Below are positions 49,458-58,120 of a stretch of 64,000 nt of DNA, piece after piece (positions within the stretch are counted from its first letter, which is position 1; each line of letters opens with the position of its first letter). The notes below the pieces were generated by a model. It had not been told where the DNA came from, did not search any database, and worked only from the letters and a program-made list of their open reading frames with translations. The translations under genes were made by a program, and so were the position numbers. Location of the stretch: assembly GCA_024707265.1 (NCBI GenBank), contig JANQAB010000010.1, positions 186,001 through 250,000 of the forward strand. Direction: 5' to 3'. Source of the DNA: Sporocytophaga sp. (lineage in GTDB: Bacteria > Bacteroidota > Bacteroidia > Cytophagales > Cytophagaceae).

Positions 49458-49847
49458 TCATTCATGAAGATATTTAGTAAAATAATTTTCAACGAAAAAT
49501 GAACTTGTCTCCTCGGGATTATAAATAATAAGTATCCATTGTTTATACAAAATAAAAATTTTCTGCTTAAAAATTATTTCATTTTCTTTTTGTATTTCAA
49601 GTTGATGAATTCCCGGACTAAGATATACCTGTTTAGTAACTGGAATAATATTACGATAAAGCTCCTCTTCCCATTCCATTTCAGAATTGTAGCAATTAAT
49701 TTTATACTTTAATTTGACAGGTTTATTTTCTTCAAAACTTTCGTTTAATAAGAAAAATACAACTGGAGCTTTATATAAAAAGAAAAATACCGCTAAGTAT
49801 ATACCCCCTATTAAAATAAAAATCTTATTATATTTTTTAATGTTCAT
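49458..49847 (-). CDS. Single-pass membrane protein of unknown function
   Basis: The start at 49847 gives 129 residues beginning MNIKKYNKIFILIGGIYLAV followed by FFFLYKAPVVFFL, one N-terminal membrane anchor. The extracytoplasmic part is strand-rich: NKPVKLKYKINCYNSEMEWE, VYLSPGIHQLEIQKENEIIF, WILIIYNPEET. The pattern 'xxPGxHxLEIxxxxxxxxxK' resembles small carboxypeptidase-like or PEGA-like Ig folds. I do not recognise the family. It is downstream of the RNA-ligase-like gene on the same strand (95-base gap). Confidence 0.5.
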   Translation of the reverse strand: MNIKKYNKIFILIGGIYLAVFFFLYKAPVVFFLLNESFEENKPVKLKYKINCYNSEMEWEEELYRNIIPVTKQVYLSPGIHQLEIQKENEIIFKQKIFILYKQWILIIYNPEETSSFFVENYFTKYLHE

Positions 49848-49941
49848 AATTTTAATTCTAATAACCAGCCCTTGTCTCCACCGAGGCCTCTTGGGGAAGG
49901 CCTCAGTGAAGTACCACATATTTCCAATAATAAATGGACTT

Positions 49942-50474
49942 TTACCAATCGAAACCAAAATCCTTTCTTCTTAATTTCACCATTCTTCCATCCGAATGAT
50001 GCCAGACAATGCCTTCTATAAAGTTTTGTTTTAACCATTCTTTAAGGGCTTCAAATTCTAATGGTATATGTTCAATGATCTGGCTTCCATGCGCAATCAA
50101 TAAGTGAGAATTGAAGTTGTCTTTGTTACCATTGATTTTCGGACCAACCAGCTCATAAGTACCGTCTTCCCAGGATAGTTGTTTAAGGAATGCCTCTCTG
50201 TGAAATTTGTCTTCTGAAGCATCATTTGTCAGAAGCCAGCCAGGCCAATGACCAGTAACAGGATCAGGATCCTGTGCTGCTATAAATCCTATAGGAGGAT
50301 TTTTCCCTTTCTTGCAATCGTATCTCTTATATAGCTTACCTTCGTTTATCATACAGCAGGTACCATCAAACTTTCTTGTAGCAATACCTTCACCATTGAG
50401 TACCCATGCAGACTCTTCATTCACCGTCTGCCATTTTCGAAATCTCTATTATAAAGAGTTTTAATCTTCTTCAT
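49942..50474 (-). CDS. RNA-ligase-like nucleotidyltransferase (DUF5565-like), frameshift near 50436-50445
   Basis: The probable start at 50474 (MKKIKTLYNRDF) is joined, with one base added near 50440, to RKWQTVNEESAWVLNGEG. About 177 residues. The nucleotidyltransferase motifs are recognisable: motif I ATRKFDGT with the likely AMP-accepting Lys, LYKRYD after it, a TYELVGPKINGN block (motif III/IIIa region), FIEGIVWHHSDGR (motif IV, EGIVW) and MVKLRRKDFG (motif V, KxRR/K). This set is shared by RNA ligases, DNA ligases and capping enzymes. Small one-domain forms occur as phage or stress RNA ligases. The substrate is not known. Confidence 0.65.
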
Positions 50475-50529
50475 GTTATCTAAATATTAATCTATTATGA
50501 TTTGGACAAGAAAAGGTGCGGATAAAAAA

Positions 50530-50561
50530 ATAACCCCGAACAGTCTCTTGTCCGGGGTTAT
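50530..50561 (-). terminator. Strong hairpin with T tract on the minus strand
   Basis: ATAACCCCG (50530-50538) pairs with CGGGGTTAT (50553-50561). On the minus strand the stem is followed by TTTTTTT (50523-50529 as A on plus). There is no minus-strand gene between this site and 51057, so it may end a small RNA transcribed from the ~500-base gap. Confidence 0.6.
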
Positions 50562-51057
50562 ATTACGTATTGATAATCTTATATCTATATTAACTATTTC
50601 CCCAACAGGACACTCTCTGACCCTTGATATTGGCGGAAACGATATGTTGAGAAATTAGGCATTGGTTACTTATTCTTTTATGAGGTTTAATACAAAGTTA
50701 GATAAAAAGGTAACTATGATGCAAATGATTTTATTTTAAATTTTGCAATGTCCTGAAATCAAAAGGTAGTCTTTAGGAGTTCCATGGTGCAAAATCGTTA
50801 GGATTCAATTTATTCTTATTCAAGAATTGTTTTCTCCCCTCTAATTCTTTTTATTTTTTTTGAATCTAAAAAGGATAATTATCCGTAGCAGCATTAAAAT
50901 AATATCAACAGCATCACTCAAACAAACCCTTTATTGTGTAAAAGTTTGATTGTCAAAGACAAGTAGTAAAACCTATAAGGTTTAATCTATTATACCAATA
51001 TCACAAAGACATATTCGTTATTTTCAAATAAGTATAAAATCATAATTACTGGTAACA
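50562..51057. other. Intergenic region, possible small RNA on the minus strand
   Basis: No ORF of note. Its left end is the strong minus-strand terminator at 50530-50561 and its right end the start of the lipoprotein gene. A transcript in between would be non-coding. Confidence 0.3.
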
Positions 51058-51516
51058 ATGCATAAAAAAATCCTTTCATTTTCTGTTGTTCTGACTGCAC
51101 TTACAATCTTACTGAGTTCATGTTCTGATAATAAAAAAAGTCCCCTTCCGGCAATTTTCACAAACTCAGCATCTTTAAACTTTAAAGGCGTAGAACAAAC
51201 CAAAATGGTTGCCACTTCCAAAAAAGATAATTCCAATAATTATATTCAAACTGGCACTTCAGGTACCAGTGGAGTATTGTTCAATATTATGTTTGCCAAT
51301 AAACCTACCAAGGATACCACTGTGAATCTATCTGAATCAGGACTGAAAGTGACATTAATTGTCCGCGAAGGTACTACTATTTGGAATGCTTCATCAGGTA
51401 TTATCAATACAACAGTAAGGGATGGGGTTACAAGCAGTAGTTTTAACTCTATTAATTTTACCAAACTTGGTGGAGAGAATGCGCAAGGAACAGGATCAAT
51501 TACTACTAAAGATTGA
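51058..51516 (+). CDS. Lipoprotein of unknown function
   Basis: 152 residues. Leader MHKKILSFSVVLTALTILLS with lipobox LSSC (Cys22). The mature domain is Thr/Ser-rich and strand-rich: LPAIFTNSASLNFKGVEQTK, LKVTLIVREGTTIWNASSGI, GENAQGTGSITTKD. No known motif. A 17-bp perfect hairpin follows the stop after ~45 bases. Probably exposed on the outer membrane. Confidence 0.8.
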   Translation: MHKKILSFSVVLTALTILLSSCSDNKKSPLPAIFTNSASLNFKGVEQTKMVATSKKDNSNNYIQTGTSGTSGVLFNIMFANKPTKDTTVNLSESGLKVTLIVREGTTIWNASSGIINTTVRDGVTSSSFNSINFTKLGGENAQGTGSITTKD

Positions 51517-51562
51517 TCTTATCTATAAAGAGAGGAGTGCAAATCATTATTTCATTATACCG

Positions 51563-51600
51563 TCCTTTTGGTTGAAGTCTATTGACTTCAACCAAAAGGA
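51563..51600. terminator. Perfect 17-bp hairpin between convergent genes
   Basis: The 17 bases 51563-51579 (TCCTTTTGGTTGAAGTC) are the exact reverse complement of 51584-51600, with a 4-base loop. It lies between the lipoprotein and Nudix genes, which converge. Stem stability suggests termination in both directions even without a long T run. Confidence 0.65.
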
Positions 51601-51611
51601 GAGCAAGTATA

Positions 51612-52077
51612 TTACCATCTTCCAAATGCCGGATAAGAGTTGTTCTTGTATTCATTGATTCTTTTCATTGTCCCAGGTGAAATATCATGAGGAAGATCGT
51701 TTAGTTTAAAAAAATTTAAATTCATCTATTTCTGAATCTGTCTTTTGGTGTGATATCTCAAATTCCTTACAGATAAATATGGTGATGCTATCATTCTTCC
51801 CCTCATACATGCTGTTGTATACACCAAACAATTCCAGCTTATAAACTTCAGCATTTAACTCTTCTCTTAGTTCTCTTCTTATGGCCTCTTCATAGGTCTC
51901 TCCTGTTTTTAATCCGCCACCAGGGAAATACCAGCTTGTTTGATAGGTATGTTTAACCAAAAGAACTTCATCATTCTTTAGTAACACTGCCCTTGCTCCA
52001 AATGACTTTGGTTTTATGATCTTCCATAAAAACGAAGCTGCCTTATATGATAAGAATTTATATCCTAATTTCTGCAT
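51612..52077 (-). CDS. Nudix hydrolase (frameshift at 51709-51715)
   Basis: About 155 residues after removing one base from the seven-A run at 51709-51715, which extends DEFKFF with KLNDLPHDISPGTMKRINEY and a NSYPAFGRW end. The Nudix box is complete: GGGLKTGETYEEAIRRELRE with EEL (residues 53-74), giving the Mg-binding REEL glutamates. TSWYFPGGG is the usual lead-in. The N-terminal YKAASFLWKI and KSFGARAVLL are typical of NTP- or sugar-nucleotide-hydrolysing members. Cytoplasmic housecleaning is likely; the substrate is not predicted. Confidence 0.85.
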
Positions 52078-52149
52078 AATCTTCTTCTCAATTTATACCC
52101 ATAACGGTTGTAATTACAATATAGCTGTGATCTCCTGCTTCCAAGTTTC

Positions 52150-52330
52150 TAGGATAAAAATTATTTTTCTGAACAGGGATTCGTGGAATTAATGGATAGA
52201 AAGGATTATCATCGGTTTTTATTCCTGTTAATTCTACAATCCTGTAAATCCTGATTCAGACAATTCCTATCGAGGTCGTATGTTATTTGTCTGCTCTTAT
52301 CTATTAACATAGACCTTTTGAAACCGGCCA
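52150..52330. repeat. Interspersed repeat cluster
   Basis: Contains 'attaatggatagaaaggatt' (52190, reverse copy of the 'gtctatcc' family), 'tcctgtaaatcctgattcag' (52240) and a truncated reverse palindrome cassette ('cgaggtcgtatgttatttgt' to 'attaacatagaccttttg'). The rest of 52331-52824 shows nothing I can name. Confidence 0.55.
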
Positions 52331-52890
52331 GGCCTATACTCTGCAGCCCATAACTTTCCTCCTGCTAAAATCCTAATTATCTTTTGTTTAAAGTCAGCAG
52401 AACGAGCATGAGCCTTCTATGCTATAGAATGACATTTAAGAAATTCTCATTCAATGGTTTCTGCTTAAATGAAACTAACTTATTAATGATTGAATCAACA
52501 ATCGGTGGACAGGAAACGATGCAGAATTGGGCGGTGCCAAAGTAGTTAAAATTAGATCAAAGCTATCCAGACAGGAAAAAGGGCAGAACTTAAAATCTAT
52601 ATTTCAGCCACTTGTAAGTTTATTTAAAACTAATCTAAATAAAAATTGACTTAAAGCAACCGGAATTGTAGTTTTGAGGGCAATTAGTAAAATGATTAAA
52701 AACTGAAATTTATTTAATTCTTTATGCATACAATGTATTTGTTCTGTTTTTCATACTATACACATAAAGCTTAGGTCTTTCCAATGGCTTTAAGAATTAA
52801 AGAATCACTATATGTGCGACTAAGATGCAATCAATATTCTGTAACGATCGAATTGTAGCTCGCCGTCAACACAATATTTTTAGTAGTAAT

Positions 52891-55238
52891 ATGAAGTTCA
52901 AGTTCATTGTGACCCTATCATTATTGTTGTTTATTTCAAAAGGGCTTATAGCTCAAATGGTAGATTTGCATACTATCAGAGGGACAGTTAATGACGAATC
53001 AGGAGCACCATTACCATACATACAGATTTCCATTGACTCCATTAACAAAGGAGCTTTCACCGATCTTGATGGTGTTTTCGAATTTAAGGATATCCCTTCA
53101 GGTTCTTATAAAATTACAGCTCAATTAATAGGCTATACGACAATTACAAAAACAGTAGAGGTTCCGTCGAAGAAACTGTTTTTTATATTAAAAGAAGATT
53201 CGCATCAGCTTCAAGAAATAATCATTTCAGGAAAATCCGAAGCAAGGAAAATCGAAGAATCTGCTCAGGCGGTAAAGGTAATTGAAACCAAAGAAGACAA
53301 ACAAAAAACTGCAGACTTGGGAGAAGTATTGGCTCGTGCAGAAGGTGTGAGTGTTCAAAGAGCAGGTGGACTAGGTTCTAATATGCGTTTCTCTCTCAAC
53401 GGACTCACAAATGATCAGATTCGTTTTTTCGTAAACGGAGTTCCACTGGAATTTTCTCCATATTCTCTGGGACTGGCTAATATTCCTGTAAATTTTGTCA
53501 ATAGAATGGAAATCTACAAAGGAGTACTTCCCATTCAATTTGGTGCAGATGCTTTAGGTGGAGGCGTCAATGTAGTTACCAATCCTGTAAAACCAGGATT
53601 GCATGGCGATCTGTCTTATCAGTATGGATCTTTCAAAACCCATAGAACTACCATGTCGATATCTTATGGCAAAAAAAACTTTTTTTTAATACTAACGGAT
53701 TCTATGATTATTCTGCAAATAATTATAAAGTGGATGTTCAAGTGCCCAATCAATCCGGGAAATTTGAAAATGCTACAGTCAGACGTTTTCATGACGATTA
53801 TAAGGCACATGGATCCAATGTAACTTTTGGCATCAGGAACAAAAAAATTATTGAAGAACTTTCTGCTACTATTTTTTACAACAACTTATATAAAGAAGTT
53901 CAACATAACAATGTTATGAGTGGGTCCCCATTCGGACATGTGTATAGGCAAAGTAAAAACATCGGGGCATATTTGACCTCCGACCTAAAGCTAAATCATA
54001 GATTGAATACAAAAAATGCTTTGGGTTATTGCAAGACTGAAAGGGAATTTACAGATACGTCTGCTTACATTTACAATTGGTATGGAGAGGTGGCTACCAG
54101 AAGAAACAATTCGAATTCAGGTGAAATCGGAGGCAACCGAAAAAGCCGGATATTTTTGTGGGACAATAACTTTTTCTGGCGCAGCTTAACCTCCTATCAA
54201 TTGAATGATGCAGCGTTGCTGGCTCTGAGTATAGCTCCGACTTATAGTAACCGAACTGGAGATGAAAAATATTCAGGAACATGGGATCCGACAACTTCCA
54301 GAAGCAAACTTTTTACCTTGGTCAATAGTCTTGCCCTCACCTATACAAAACCAAAATGGGAAAACTATATATTTATAAAACATTACTTACAACAAGGCAA
54401 GTCTGAAGAGCCATTACCAGCCAATCTGGGAACTAAAAAAAACGAACGGTCTTTCAAAAGCTGGGGCGCTGGAAATGTGCTGGTGTTTAACCTGACTTCC
54501 AATTTAAAGATCAAACCTTCCTATGAATATGCATATAGATTGCCTCGTCCTGATGAAATCTTTGGTGATGGAGCCTTCGTTGCAGACAATGTAGATTTGA
54601 AACCGGAAAGCAGTCACAATTTCAATCTTCAGTTTGATTATCTGAAAAAGAAGTCTAATACTATATGGACTTTTCAATCTAATTTTTTTGGAAGAATAAT
54701 TAAAGATTTTATTCTGTTCATTCCAAACGATGATCGCTCTGCTGTATATGATAACGTATTCTCGGCTAATTCTTTTGGCATTGAACTTGGAGGTAAAACC
54801 AATCTATATGATGATAAGCTCCGACTAAATATCAATACTACCTGGCAACATTTTTACAACAACTCTGACAAAGGTCTTTTTGCAAGCTATGATGGTGATA
54901 GAATTCCAAACCGCCCCTATTATTTTGCAAATGCCGGAGCTGATTACTCCTTTAAAAATATAATAAGCAAAGACGATAAAATTCTACTTTTCTGGCAACT
55001 CAGGTATACACATCAATATTTTTCTAGTTGGGAAAGCCTCGGTAATTTGTCATCTAAGCCGGTTATCCCTAACCAGACATTACATAACATAGGTGTAAGT
55101 TACCGTAAGCTTATTAAAGATAAACCATTAACTATAAGTTTAGAAATACAAAATTTTACCAATAAAAAAGCTTATGATTTTTTTGGAGTACAACGTCCCG
55201 GACGTGCGTTATTCATGAAAGTTATTACACAATTTTAA
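52891..55238 (+). CDS. TonB-dependent outer-membrane receptor, probable siderophore/iron (frameshift in T run 53680-53687)
   Basis: Start at 52891 (MKFKFIVTLSLLLFISKGLI-AQ leader) rather than 52825. A carboxypeptidase-like domain (residues 30-110: TIRGTVNDESGAPLPYIQIS) precedes the plug (EIIISGKSEARKIEES, VSVQRAGGLGSNMRFSLNGL, GALGGGVNVVTNP-like GADALGGGVNVV) and the barrel. One more T in the eight-T run at 53680-53687 joins KKNFF to NTNGFYDYSANNYKVDV. The barrel ends RALFMKVITQF with the C-terminal aromatic. About 783 residues. With DUF4374-like and PepSY genes downstream it fits an iron-siderophore uptake operon. Confidence 0.88.
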
Positions 55239-55315
55239 TGGGGAATAAATACAACATTATACAAGCATATTTAAAACTCTTTACTATATCATATTAAACA
55301 TCATATATTAATCAA

Positions 55316-56524
55316 ATGAAAAAGTTACAGTTTTCCGGTACTATGTTTTTTCTGCTCGGACTATTCATATGTTTGAGCATCAGTTCATGTAAAAAGAAAG
55401 AAGATCCATCACCAAGTGGAAGTAGTGAAACTGCCTACCTCTATACTGGAAGATATACTACTCCAGATGGAAGAGTATTTTTAATGGGTGCCTTCCCTGA
55501 TGTCCCAACTTCCAATCCTGATAAATCCAAACTTACCCAACTTACAGGTACAAGTGTCGCGACATTTACCTATAATGGATTTGTATATAGCTGGAATGGT
55601 GAAGCTTCTACAATGACAAAGTGGAAAGTGGAAGATAATTTAAAATTAACAAAATTAGATGTGCTGAGCTTTGTAAACACAGGAATATCGGGAAATAATT
55701 TCGGAGCAGCATTCTTCTCAGAGACTGAAGCATATTTACCTGGGTTAAGACAGAATATAATGGTAAAGTGGAATCCTGCTGATATGACCATTACTGAATC
55801 AATCACTGTACAATCCCCGAATACAATCTATGAAGCATGGAACTGGAGAACTTATATTTCAGGTGATAACCTTGTAATTCCTCTGGAATTACAAGATTAT
55901 GATAAACTTACTGTAGAAACTAAAGTGATTGTGGCAATATTTAATACAAAAAATAAAACAATCACTTATGCAGAAGACACGAGGGTGCCGGGAAATAGCA
56001 TGATGTTTCCTGATGAGAACGGAAATCTGTATTCATATCCTTCGTCTACAACAGCTTTTATGAAACATTATGGTCCTGACAATAACTATCCTGCACTAGG
56101 TGGTATGGTCAGAATCAATAAAGGTGAAAGTAATTTTGATCCAAACTTCTATGTAAATGTTATGGAAGTTACCGGTGGTGCTGCAATAATGGGAATGTTT
56201 TATGCAGGCAATAACAACTGGCTTGTAAAGCAATATAAAAATGAATCTGATTTTCCTGCGACTAATGATTTATGGAGTTTCCCTAATAAAGAATTAGAAT
56301 TCAAACTGATGAATCATGATGCCAAAACCTCAGTGGCGTTTCCAGGCAAAAGCAATGGTTATTCAGGGAACAACAGCTGGTTTATTGTAGATGGTATATA
56401 TTATCATCAAAACCCAAATAAGGTTACTGGCAATACAGAAATTGGTACGATCAGTGCAAATGGATGGGAGAAAGTATTTGAGATTCAAGGTGGTGATCTG
56501 AGTGACCTTGCAAGAATCAGATAA
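55316..56524 (+). CDS. DUF4374-like lipoprotein of the iron-uptake operon
   Basis: 402 residues. Leader MFFLLGLFICLSISS with lipobox SISSC (Cys25). The body is a propeller-like repeat of short strands: FLMGAFPDVPTSNPDKSKLT, FTYNGFVYSWNGEASTMTKW, MMFPDENGNLYSYPSSTTAF, GGMVRINKGESNFDPNFYVN. This fits the DUF4374 family, found with TonB receptors and PepSY proteins in Bacteroidota. It probably binds the iron-chelate or assists the receptor at the cell surface. It begins 78 bases after the receptor, and its stop overlaps the next start (TAATG). Confidence 0.8.
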   Translation: MKKLQFSGTMFFLLGLFICLSISSCKKKEDPSPSGSSETAYLYTGRYTTPDGRVFLMGAFPDVPTSNPDKSKLTQLTGTSVATFTYNGFVYSWNGEASTMTKWKVEDNLKLTKLDVLSFVNTGISGNNFGAAFFSETEAYLPGLRQNIMVKWNPADMTITESITVQSPNTIYEAWNWRTYISGDNLVIPLELQDYDKLTVETKVIVAIFNTKNKTITYAEDTRVPGNSMMFPDENGNLYSYPSSTTAFMKHYGPDNNYPALGGMVRINKGESNFDPNFYVNVMEVTGGAAIMGMFYAGNNNWLVKQYKNESDFPATNDLWSFPNKELEFKLMNHDAKTSVAFPGKSNGYSGNNSWFIVDGIYYHQNPNKVTGNTEIGTISANGWEKVFEIQGGDLSDLARIR

Positions 56525-57687
56525 TGTCCATTAAGAAAAACATAAAAGCAATACATCGCTGGCTCGGATTTATTTCCGGGCTAGTGGTGTTTATAGTGGC
56601 GCTAACAGGTGCCATTTATGCTTTTGAAGAAGAAATTTCAGATTGGATATATCCTTATCGGACTATACAGATTCAGAATGGCCCGGAAATATCTATTGAA
56701 AAAATTAAAGAAGCTTGTTCTCCTTACTTAGATCATATTAATGCAGTTTATTTTGAAGGTAAGGACAGGCCTATAGCTATAAGAGAAATAGGAAAAAATT
56801 CCAACGGACAACGTTATAACAAATATTTATATCTCAATCCATATACCGCAGAGGTAGTTCATAAAAAATTTGATAACTCTAAATCCTTTTTTGATATAGT
56901 AATTGGCCTGCACATAAATTTATTATTGGGAGATGTAGGTTCTTATATAGTAAAATATGGGACGCTTATCTTTTTAATAATACTTTTATCCGGAATTTAC
57001 CTGTGGTGGCCCAAAAATAAAAAGGGAGTAAAGCAGCGATTTACTTTGGATTGGAAAAATTCTACCAAGTGGAAACGTAAGAATTTTGATCTGCATACAG
57101 TTCTTGGTTTTTATGCTTCCGTATTTGTATTGTTTTCTGTCATAACTGGATTAGCCTGGACTTTTGACTGGATGGACAAGGCAATATATGGTGCAGCTAC
57201 ATTTGGAAAACCCTATAAAACCTGGGAAGAAACTTTTTCTGTTTCAGATACTTTATTACAACCCATATCCTCTATTGAAGATCTTGTAATGCAAAAAGCC
57301 ATTAGGGATTTGAATGGAACTTATACAAGCAAACGATTCTACATTCCATCATCCAATAAAGGTGCTTTCAGAATTTACTTCACTCCTGAAAAAGGAATCT
57401 ATTATAAAGATATCGTATATCATTACGACCAGCGTACAGGTCAATTATTGAAAAAAGAAACTCCAGAAGACAAAAACAATGGAGAATATTTAAGGGATAT
57501 GTATTATGAAATTCATGTGGGGCAAGTATTAGGATTTCCAGGCAAGCTAGCCATGTTTTTCGCATGCCTGATTACGGCGAGCCTTCCTGTCACCGGATTT
57601 ATAATTTGGTGGGGACGGCGAAATAAGAAAAATAGGCGCTCTAAAGAAAAAACTCCATTATCCGGATCTTCAATACAACTTGCCTAA
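56524..57687 (+). CDS. PepSY-domain inner-membrane protein, siderophore-iron reductase type
   Basis: 387 residues with four membrane helices. IHRWLGFISGLVVFIVALTG is the signature first helix of PepSY-TM proteins; then two PepSY-like periplasmic segments, FDLHTVLGFYASVFVLFSVI for the third helix with its His, and MYYEIHVGQVLGFPGKLAMF with LITASLPVTGFIIWWGRR at the end. The conserved His residues resemble those of FoxB/FpvG-like reductases that free iron from siderophores in the periplasm. It is translationally coupled to the DUF4374-like gene by a one-base overlap. Third gene of the iron operon. Confidence 0.88.
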   Translation: MSIKKNIKAIHRWLGFISGLVVFIVALTGAIYAFEEEISDWIYPYRTIQIQNGPEISIEKIKEACSPYLDHINAVYFEGKDRPIAIREIGKNSNGQRYNKYLYLNPYTAEVVHKKFDNSKSFFDIVIGLHINLLLGDVGSYIVKYGTLIFLIILLSGIYLWWPKNKKGVKQRFTLDWKNSTKWKRKNFDLHTVLGFYASVFVLFSVITGLAWTFDWMDKAIYGAATFGKPYKTWEETFSVSDTLLQPISSIEDLVMQKAIRDLNGTYTSKRFYIPSSNKGAFRIYFTPEKGIYYKDIVYHYDQRTGQLLKKETPEDKNNGEYLRDMYYEIHVGQVLGFPGKLAMFFACLITASLPVTGFIIWWGRRNKKNRRSKEKTPLSGSSIQLA

Positions 57688-57709
57688 ACTCAAAGTCTCA
57701 GGTTGATTT

Positions 57710-57800
57710 AAACAGATCTGATTTATATATAGACAGGATTATCTTCGATTATTGTTTGAACTGGGATTTATGGGATTAAAGGATGTGCCTCGTCCTAAAA
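57710..57800 (-). repeat. Interspersed repeat, reverse copy
   Basis: 'atagacaggattatcttcga' and 'gaactgggatttatgggatt' are the reverse complements of the 'cgaagataatcctgtctat'/'cccatgaatcccagttc' family. 'aaaataggtttacagttttt' after it also appears near 26470. Confidence 0.5.
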
Positions 57801-57892
57801 TAGGTTTACAGTTTTTAGTTTAAATACTGAATAGAGTTTACAAATATAAAATAATCCTAGTATAAGTTTACATTTATAGTTTGGAATCAGAA

Positions 57893-57961
57893 ATGGAAAC
57901 GAGCTCTGCTGAGGAGCAACTCGCCAAGGATATGATTCCGGGGATGACGGAGTCGTATTAA
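57893..57961 (+). CDS. Possible 22-residue ORF in front of a terminator
   Basis: METSSAEEQLAKDMIPGMTE then SY and stop (TAA 57959-57961), in a local rise of GC. It is directly followed by a terminator hairpin (57963-57992). It may be a genuine micro-ORF or part of a small structured RNA; the surrounding 57.7-58.1 kb gap has nothing else. Confidence 0.25.
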   Translation: METSSAEEQLAKDMIPGMTESY

Positions 57962-57962
57962 T

Positions 57963-57992
57963 AGCCTGTCTGTATTTCCAGTCAGGCTTTTT
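57963..57992 (+). terminator. Rho-independent terminator
   Basis: AGCCTG (57963-57968) pairs with CAGGCT (57983-57988), extended by CTG/CAG pairs, followed by TTTTT. It is 275 bases after the PepSY gene, so it may instead terminate a separate short transcript. Confidence 0.6.
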
Positions 57993-58120
57993 GGTGACTT
58001 TGATTTTAATCCTGTTAATTTTAAAATCCTTTAAATCCTGATTCAGACATTACCTTCTGCATCTGATGTTATTGCCCAGCCAGAAAAACATTCCTCCCCT
58101 TCTGCTGTTACCTTGGCATT

